Assembly (NCBI GenBank): GCA_021798375.1
Contig: JAJZHU010000078.1
Location: forward strand, 1-9,199
Reading direction: 5' to 3'
Length of the DNA stretch: 9,199 bases
From: Pseudomonadota bacterium
GTDB lineage: Bacteria; Pseudomonadota; Alphaproteobacteria; Acetobacterales; Acetobacteraceae
A model generated the notes under the pieces. It saw only the letters and a program-made list of their open reading frames with translations. It was not told the origin of the DNA and made no database searches. Positions 6,183 through 9,199 of this stretch are shown here, in pieces (positions within the stretch are counted from its first letter, which is position 1; every line of letters begins with the position of its first letter). The position numbers and the translations under genes were made by a program.

Positions 6183-6767
6183 ATGACATTGCCGTTGATG
6201 CCCAAAGCCACCGCCGTGTGGCTGATCGAAAAAACCGCTCTGACCTTTACGCAAATCGCGGATTTCTGCGGTATGCATCCGCTTGAGGTGCAGGCCATCG
6301 CCGATGGCGAGGTGGCGCAGGGGATCAATGGCTATGATCCCGTCGCCAACAGCCAGGTGACAGCCGCCGAGATCAAACGCTGCGAGGGCGACCCCGATGC
6401 GCGGTTGAAATTACTGGCGTCCACCAATCCGCCGCCGAAATCGCGTGGCAAGGGCGCCCGCTATACCCCTGTGGCCAAACGCAACGACCGTCCCGACGCG
6501 ATCGCCTTCTTGCTGCGTTCCTATCCGCAACTAAGCGAACCGCAGATCATCAAATTGCTTGGCACCACCAAGGACACCATCCACAAGGTGCGTGACCGCG
6601 CGCATTGGAACAGTGCCAACATCAAGCCGCGCGATCCGGTGATTTTGGGACTTTGCACACAAACCGATCTGGTGGGCGCCGTAAGTTCCGCCAACGAACG
6701 CCTGACCCGCGAAGGTCTGGCCGTGCCGCCGTTGCCCGTTTCCGAATCCGAGGATGCCAACCACTAA
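6183..6767 (+). CDS. trcR: DUF1013 / TrcR-type cell cycle transcriptional regulator
   Basis: Putative DNA-binding regulator of 194 residues. The family is found throughout alphaproteobacteria and is annotated as the cell-cycle transcriptional regulator TrcR. The start MTLPLMPKATAVWLIEKTAL is characteristic. A first helix-turn-helix-like segment (TFTQIADFCGMHPLEVQAIA, 21-40) is followed by a basic linker (KSRGKGARYTPVAKRNDRPD). A second helix-turn-helix-like segment lies around 117-140 (LSEPQIIKLLGTTKDTIHKV), with the conserved HWNSANIKPRDPVILGLCTQ after it. The ATG at 6183 has GGAAG seven bases upstream. The gene stands alone on the plus strand, divergent from DUF1192 and convergent with a DUF465 gene. 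Family membership is firm; the exact regulon is not visible here. Confidence 0.93.
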   Translation: MTLPLMPKATAVWLIEKTALTFTQIADFCGMHPLEVQAIADGEVAQGINGYDPVANSQVTAAEIKRCEGDPDARLKLLASTNPPPKSRGKGARYTPVAKRNDRPDAIAFLLRSYPQLSEPQIIKLLGTTKDTIHKVRDRAHWNSANIKPRDPVILGLCTQTDLVGAVSSANERLTREGLAVPPLPVSESEDANH

Positions 6768-6772
6768 AACGT

Positions 6773-6798
6773 AAAACGGCACCCTCTTGGGGGTGCCG
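6773..6798 (-). terminator. Intrinsic terminator of the minus-strand DUF465 gene
   Basis: CGGCACCC (6777-6784) and GGGTGCCG (6791-6798) form a perfect 8-base-pair stem with a 6-base loop. Reading the minus strand, the stem is followed by TTTT, ACG and TTTT again (6776-6766). It lies 35 bases past the DUF465 stop and its T-tract runs into the trcR stop codon. On the plus strand the hairpin has no T-run, so any effect on trcR would be weaker. Confidence 0.8.
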
Positions 6799-6833
6799 CG
6801 ATTACAGGGAAATCAAACTAAACCGCCAGCATT

Positions 6834-7010
6834 TCAACTGGCGAAGCTGGTTCGCAACCGCTCCATCTCTTGTTTCAAATGCAGCTTTTCAACCTTTAAC
6901 CGGGAAAGCTCCTTGTCATCTGGGCGCGGGCGATGATCCTCATCGGCGATGCGCATTTCCAAGCTTGCGTGACGATCTTTAAGGCTAGCAAGACGCGACT
7001 GCAGACTCAT
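6834..7010 (-). CDS. YdcH-type DUF465 small protein (first copy)
   Basis: Protein of 58 residues of the DUF465 / YdcH family. It is almost entirely helical and charged, with no known biochemical role. SLQSRLASLKDRHASLEMRI opens the first helix. After a short break (DEDHRPRPDD) comes the typical second helix, ELSRLKVEKLHLKQEMERL, giving an antiparallel coiled-coil hairpin. I chose the ATG at 7010-7008 because GAGGGGG lies six bases upstream. An in-frame ATG at 7040 falls inside an 18-base palindrome and lacks such a site. The gene ends in its own terminator and converges on trcR. The shorter loop and different linker set it apart from the second copy at 7269. Confidence 0.82.
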   Translation of the reverse strand: MSLQSRLASLKDRHASLEMRIADEDHRPRPDDKELSRLKVEKLHLKQEMERLRTSFAS

Positions 7011-7023
7011 ATTGCCCCCTCTG

Positions 7024-7041
7024 CATGCGTTAGAACGCATG
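7024..7041. promoter_or_regulatory. 18-base palindrome upstream of the first DUF465 gene
   Basis: CATGCGTTAGAACGCATG is a perfect inverted repeat with 8-base arms and a 2-base centre, ending 13 bases before the ATG at 7010. The form suits a dimeric regulator's operator. On the minus strand it includes GTTCTAAC, which matches six of eight bases of the GCTANAWC -10 consensus, so a bound protein could block a promoter there. The regulator is not known. Confidence 0.45.
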
Positions 7042-7193
7042 TGTTAATCACAGCGAAACCGCGGCGAGCGGACCACTCCCCTGGCCGCAACAGAACTGTA
7101 ATACCATTCCGGCCGATTTGGCGAATCGAAAATGGCATTATCGCGCGTGATTTTAAGACAAGGGATGGCTATTTCTGACGGGGCCGTGCTAGA

Positions 7194-7210
7194 CCGCCCG
7201 GCAAGGGCGG
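7194..7210 (+). promoter_or_regulatory. GC-rich hairpin before the DUF465-purEK genes
   Basis: CCGCCC and GGGCGG pair perfectly around the 5-base loop GGCAA, 58 bases before the ATG at 7269. GCTAGACC (7188-7195), seven of eight bases of the alphaproteobacterial -10 consensus, directly precedes and slightly overlaps it. The hairpin could therefore lie at the transcription start or first bases of the leader. No matching -35 was seen. Apart from this and the 18-base palindrome, 7011-7268 shows nothing recognisable. Confidence 0.3.
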
Positions 7211-7268
7211 ATTATTACTGTGATCGTCGTGACAAAGTACCGCCCGTTGGAGCAGACCGAACCGCAAC

Positions 7269-7469
7269 ATGTTGAATGATCGTGATTCTTTGTTGCGCAA
7301 ACTGCACGAACTGCGCAGCGAGCACCGAGACCTCGATACCGTCATCGCGCGCTTGATCGAATCTGGGGTGGACCAACTGCATGTCCAGCGCCTAAAGAAA
7401 CGCAAGCTGCTGCTGAAAGACGAGATTTCCTGGCTGGAAAGCCGTTTGATCCCCGATAACATCGCCTAG
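7269..7469 (+). CDS. YdcH-type DUF465 small protein (second copy)
   Basis: Protein of 66 residues of the DUF465 / YdcH family, of unknown function. It has the typical sequence of the form found just upstream of purE in many alphaproteobacteria. MLNDRDSLLRKLHELRSEHR begins the first helix, then DLDTVIARLIESGVDQLHVQ. RLKKRKLLLKDEISWLESRL forms the second helix, and the protein ends IPDNIA. A two-helix coiled coil is expected. The ATG at 7269 has no strong ribosome binding site. The stop is 12 bases before the purE start, so it is probably co-transcribed with purEK. Why a coiled-coil protein travels with purine genes is not known. Confidence 0.87.
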   Translation: MLNDRDSLLRKLHELRSEHRDLDTVIARLIESGVDQLHVQRLKKRKLLLKDEISWLESRLIPDNIA

Positions 7470-7481
7470 GCCGAGTTTATT

Positions 7482-7976
7482 TTGTCCGAACATCCCCCCC
7501 TTATCGGCATCATCATGGGCAGCCAATCCGATTGGGCCACCATGAAACATGCGTCGGAAAAATTGGCCGAATTCGGCGTTGCCCACGAAACCCGCATCGT
7601 GTCGGCGCATCGCACCCCGGACCGGCTGGCCCAATACGCCAAAACCGCCCGCGCCCGCGGCTTGCGGGTGGTCATCGCGGGCGCCGGCGGGGCGGCCCAT
7701 TTGCCCGGCATGTGCGCCGCCTGGACCAGTCTGCCGGTGCTGGGCGTGCCGGTCGAATCGCAATCCTTGAAGGGTCAGGATAGTTTGCTGTCGATCGTGC
7801 AAATGCCGGCGGGCGTTCCGGTCGGCACCTTCGCCATTGGACGCGCGGGCGCGATCAACGCGGCATTGCACGCGGTGGCGATTCTGGCGATCACCGATGC
7901 CGATCTGGCCGCCAAGCTCGACGCATTCCGATTGGCGCAAACGGCGTCGGTGGCCGATCACCCGATCGACCTATGA
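7482..7976 (+). CDS. purE: N5-carboxyaminoimidazole ribonucleotide mutase
   Basis: Moves the carboxyl group of N5-CAIR to carbon 4 to make CAIR in de novo purine synthesis; a cytoplasmic octamer in known class I enzymes. The 164-residue protein carries IGIIMGSQSDW (8-18) and SAHRTP (41-46), with His43 equivalent to the catalytic histidine. It also has IAGAGGAAHLPGM (65-77), the substrate loop ESQSLKGQDSLLSIVQMP (92-109) and VGTFAIGRAGAINAALHA (114-131). The start is a TTG at 7482-7484. It is the only usual start codon between the upstream in-frame stop (7467) and the conserved GIIMGS motif, with just a weak GAG before it. The stop overlaps purK by four bases (ATGA), and purK supplies its substrate. 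Confidence 0.97.
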   Translation: MSEHPPLIGIIMGSQSDWATMKHASEKLAEFGVAHETRIVSAHRTPDRLAQYAKTARARGLRVVIAGAGGAAHLPGMCAAWTSLPVLGVPVESQSLKGQDSLLSIVQMPAGVPVGTFAIGRAGAINAALHAVAILAITDADLAAKLDAFRLAQTASVADHPIDL

Positions 7977-9118
7977 AACCGCTGCCGCCTGGTTCAACGA
8001 TTGGGATTGTCGGCGGCGGTCAATTGGGCCGCATGTCGGCCATGGCGGCGGCACGGCTGGGCTATCGCTGCCATATTCTGACCGACGATGCCTTGTCGCC
8101 CGCGGCCCAGGTGGCCAGCAGCATCACGCTGGGGGATTACAACGATCTGGCGGCATTGGAGGAATTTTCCGAACGCTGCGACGTGATCGCGTTTGAATTC
8201 GAGAATATCGACGCCGAGGGGCTGGAATTGCTGCGCGCCCATCGCCCGGTGCGGCCAAGCCCCGAGATCCTGCGCATCGGCCAGGATCGCATCGCCGAAA
8301 AGACCTTTCTGAACCAGACCGACATCGCCACGGCGCCCTGGCGCGAGGTGAACAGCTTGGCGGAGCTTGCCGCCGCCGTGGCCGAACTTGGCCTGCCCGC
8401 GGTGTTGAAAACCACCCGGCTGGGCTATGACGGCAAGGGTCAGGCGTTGTTGCGCGGCGTTGATGATCTTGAAAGTGCTTTCTTAGACCTTTCCCCCAAG
8501 CCGCTGATACTGGAAGGTTTCATAGATTTCGCCTGCGAGATTTCGGTGATCGTGGCGCGCAATCCGGCGGGACAGATCGCGGTGTTCGACGCGGTGCAGA
8601 ATCGCCACAAAGACCATATTCTCGATCTAACCCTGGCCCCTGCGCCGATCGACCCCTTGATTGCCGTCCGGGCACAAACCTACGCCCGCAATTTGGCCGA
8701 GGCGTTGGGGTTGGAAGGTTTGTTGGCGCTGGAATTGTTTGTGGACCGCGATGGCCAGGTGTTGGCCAATGAAATGGCGCCGCGTCCGCATAATTCCGGC
8801 CATTGGACCATCGATGCGTGTATTGTCAGCCAGTTCGAGATGCACATTCGCGCCGTCGCCGGGCTGCCGCTGCCGCCCGCCACGCGCCATTCCGACGCGG
8901 TGATGAAAAATCTGGTCGGGCCGGAAGATTTGGCCCTGTGGCCCGAAATTTTGGCCACGCCGGGGCTGATCCCGCATCATTATGGCAAGGCCGAGGCGCG
9001 TCCGGGGCGTAAGATGGGCCATGTAACCGTGCTATTCCCTTATGGCGCGCTGCCGGGGGATTTCGGCATCAATGATGCGTTGGGGGCGTTGGCAACAACG
9101 GACGGCTCCCTTTCGTAA
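7973..9118 (+). CDS. purK: N5-carboxyaminoimidazole ribonucleotide synthase
   Basis: ATP-grasp enzyme that carboxylates AIR with bicarbonate to N5-CAIR, which PurE then rearranges. The 381-residue protein is full length. It has the N-terminal nucleotide-fold loop IGIVGGGQLGRMSAMAA (10-26), FEFENI (74-79), Lys146 in LPAVLKTT and the ATP-grasp loop LGYDGKGQ (150-157). The metal and substrate signature NEMAPRPHNSGHWTIDA (266-282) and SQFEMHIRA (286-294) follow. The ATG at 7973 shares four bases with the purE stop, the classic arrangement for translational coupling. It ends in TAA 20 bases before the next gene, with no terminator between. Confidence 0.97.
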   Translation: MKPLPPGSTIGIVGGGQLGRMSAMAAARLGYRCHILTDDALSPAAQVASSITLGDYNDLAALEEFSERCDVIAFEFENIDAEGLELLRAHRPVRPSPEILRIGQDRIAEKTFLNQTDIATAPWREVNSLAELAAAVAELGLPAVLKTTRLGYDGKGQALLRGVDDLESAFLDLSPKPLILEGFIDFACEISVIVARNPAGQIAVFDAVQNRHKDHILDLTLAPAPIDPLIAVRAQTYARNLAEALGLEGLLALELFVDRDGQVLANEMAPRPHNSGHWTIDACIVSQFEMHIRAVAGLPLPPATRHSDAVMKNLVGPEDLALWPEILATPGLIPHHYGKAEARPGRKMGHVTVLFPYGALPGDFGINDALGALATTDGSLS

Positions 9119-9138
9119 AACGATAAAAGGAGATCAAC

Positions 9139-9199
9139 ATGCTGGCTCATATCAATCCTCCCTTCCGTGCCGATCACGTCGGCAGCTTTCTGCGCCCGG
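9139..9199 (+). CDS. MetE-like cobalamin-independent methionine synthase family protein, N-terminus (runs off the right edge)
   Basis: Only 20 codons are present: MLAHINPPFRADHVGSFLRP. The stretch FRADHVGSFLRP is the hallmark beginning of the short MetE-like proteins (YxjG/YxjH type), which correspond to the C-terminal catalytic domain of methionine synthase. Members bind zinc and are annotated as 5-methyltetrahydropteroyltriglutamate-homocysteine methyltransferase-like, though many are untested. A very strong site, AAGGAGAT, ends five bases before the ATG. The gap of 20 bases from purK, without a terminator, suggests read-through from the purine genes. With so little sequence, the metal ligands and exact subfamily cannot be judged. 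Confidence 0.8.
   Translation, partial: MLAHINPPFRADHVGSFLRP

Noticed and set aside
5954..6328. A 124-codon minus-strand frame across the DUF1192/trcR divergent region
   Set aside because: It overlaps both the DUF1192 gene and the start of trcR in other frames and resembles no known family.
7482..7976. A frame on the minus strand opposite purE (up to 189 codons)
   Set aside because: PurE is complete with its signature motifs, so the reverse frame is a shadow.
9119..9138. A SAM or cobalamin riboswitch controlling the MetE-like gene
   Set aside because: Only 20 bases separate it from purK, far too few for any known riboswitch of these classes.
1..9199. CRISPR arrays, rRNA/tRNA genes, phage or defence modules
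   Set aside because: Nothing in the window shows spaced direct repeats, RNA gene signatures or the relevant protein motifs.

Overview
This window is a stretch of an alphaproteobacterial chromosome. The genus cannot be fixed from it. DUF1013/TrcR, DUF1192 and two YdcH-type DUF465 genes point to Alphaproteobacteria, as does the secG-pyrG-kdsA block. The flavour is Rhodospirillales-like: GC-rich, with kdsA and O-antigen genes showing an LPS-bearing outer membrane. There are no rRNA or tRNA genes, CRISPR arrays, insertion sequences, phage genes or toxin/defence modules. Nearly all the DNA is accounted for by housekeeping genes, and I found no evidence of an undescribed multi-gene system.

Left half, 1-6047, minus strand, described in the direction of transcription. 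A small DUF1192 gene (5862-6047) comes first. Then secG (translocon subunit), pyrG (CTP synthase), kdsA (KDO-8-phosphate synthase), an O-antigen-ligase-family membrane protein and an acyltransferase-3 family protein. From pyrG to the acyltransferase the genes overlap or nearly touch, so they look like one unit. CTP is needed to activate KDO, KdsA makes the KDO precursor, and the last two products probably build or decorate surface polysaccharide. After them, with its own promoter and an NrdR-box-like palindrome, the ribonucleotide reductase alpha gene starts and runs off the left edge.

Middle, 6048-7268. trcR (plus strand) diverges from DUF1192 and converges on a small DUF465 gene (minus). 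A good intrinsic terminator for the DUF465 gene sits between them, against the trcR stop codon. A 258-base divergent region follows, containing an 18-base palindrome.

Right part, 7269-9199, plus strand. A second DUF465 gene is followed closely by purE and purK, which overlap by 4 bases and convert AIR to CAIR in purine synthesis. After 20 bases a MetE-like gene begins and runs off the right edge.

The points most worth a second look are regulatory: the NrdR site at nrdA, the hairpin in the trcR leader and the palindrome between the two DUF465 genes.
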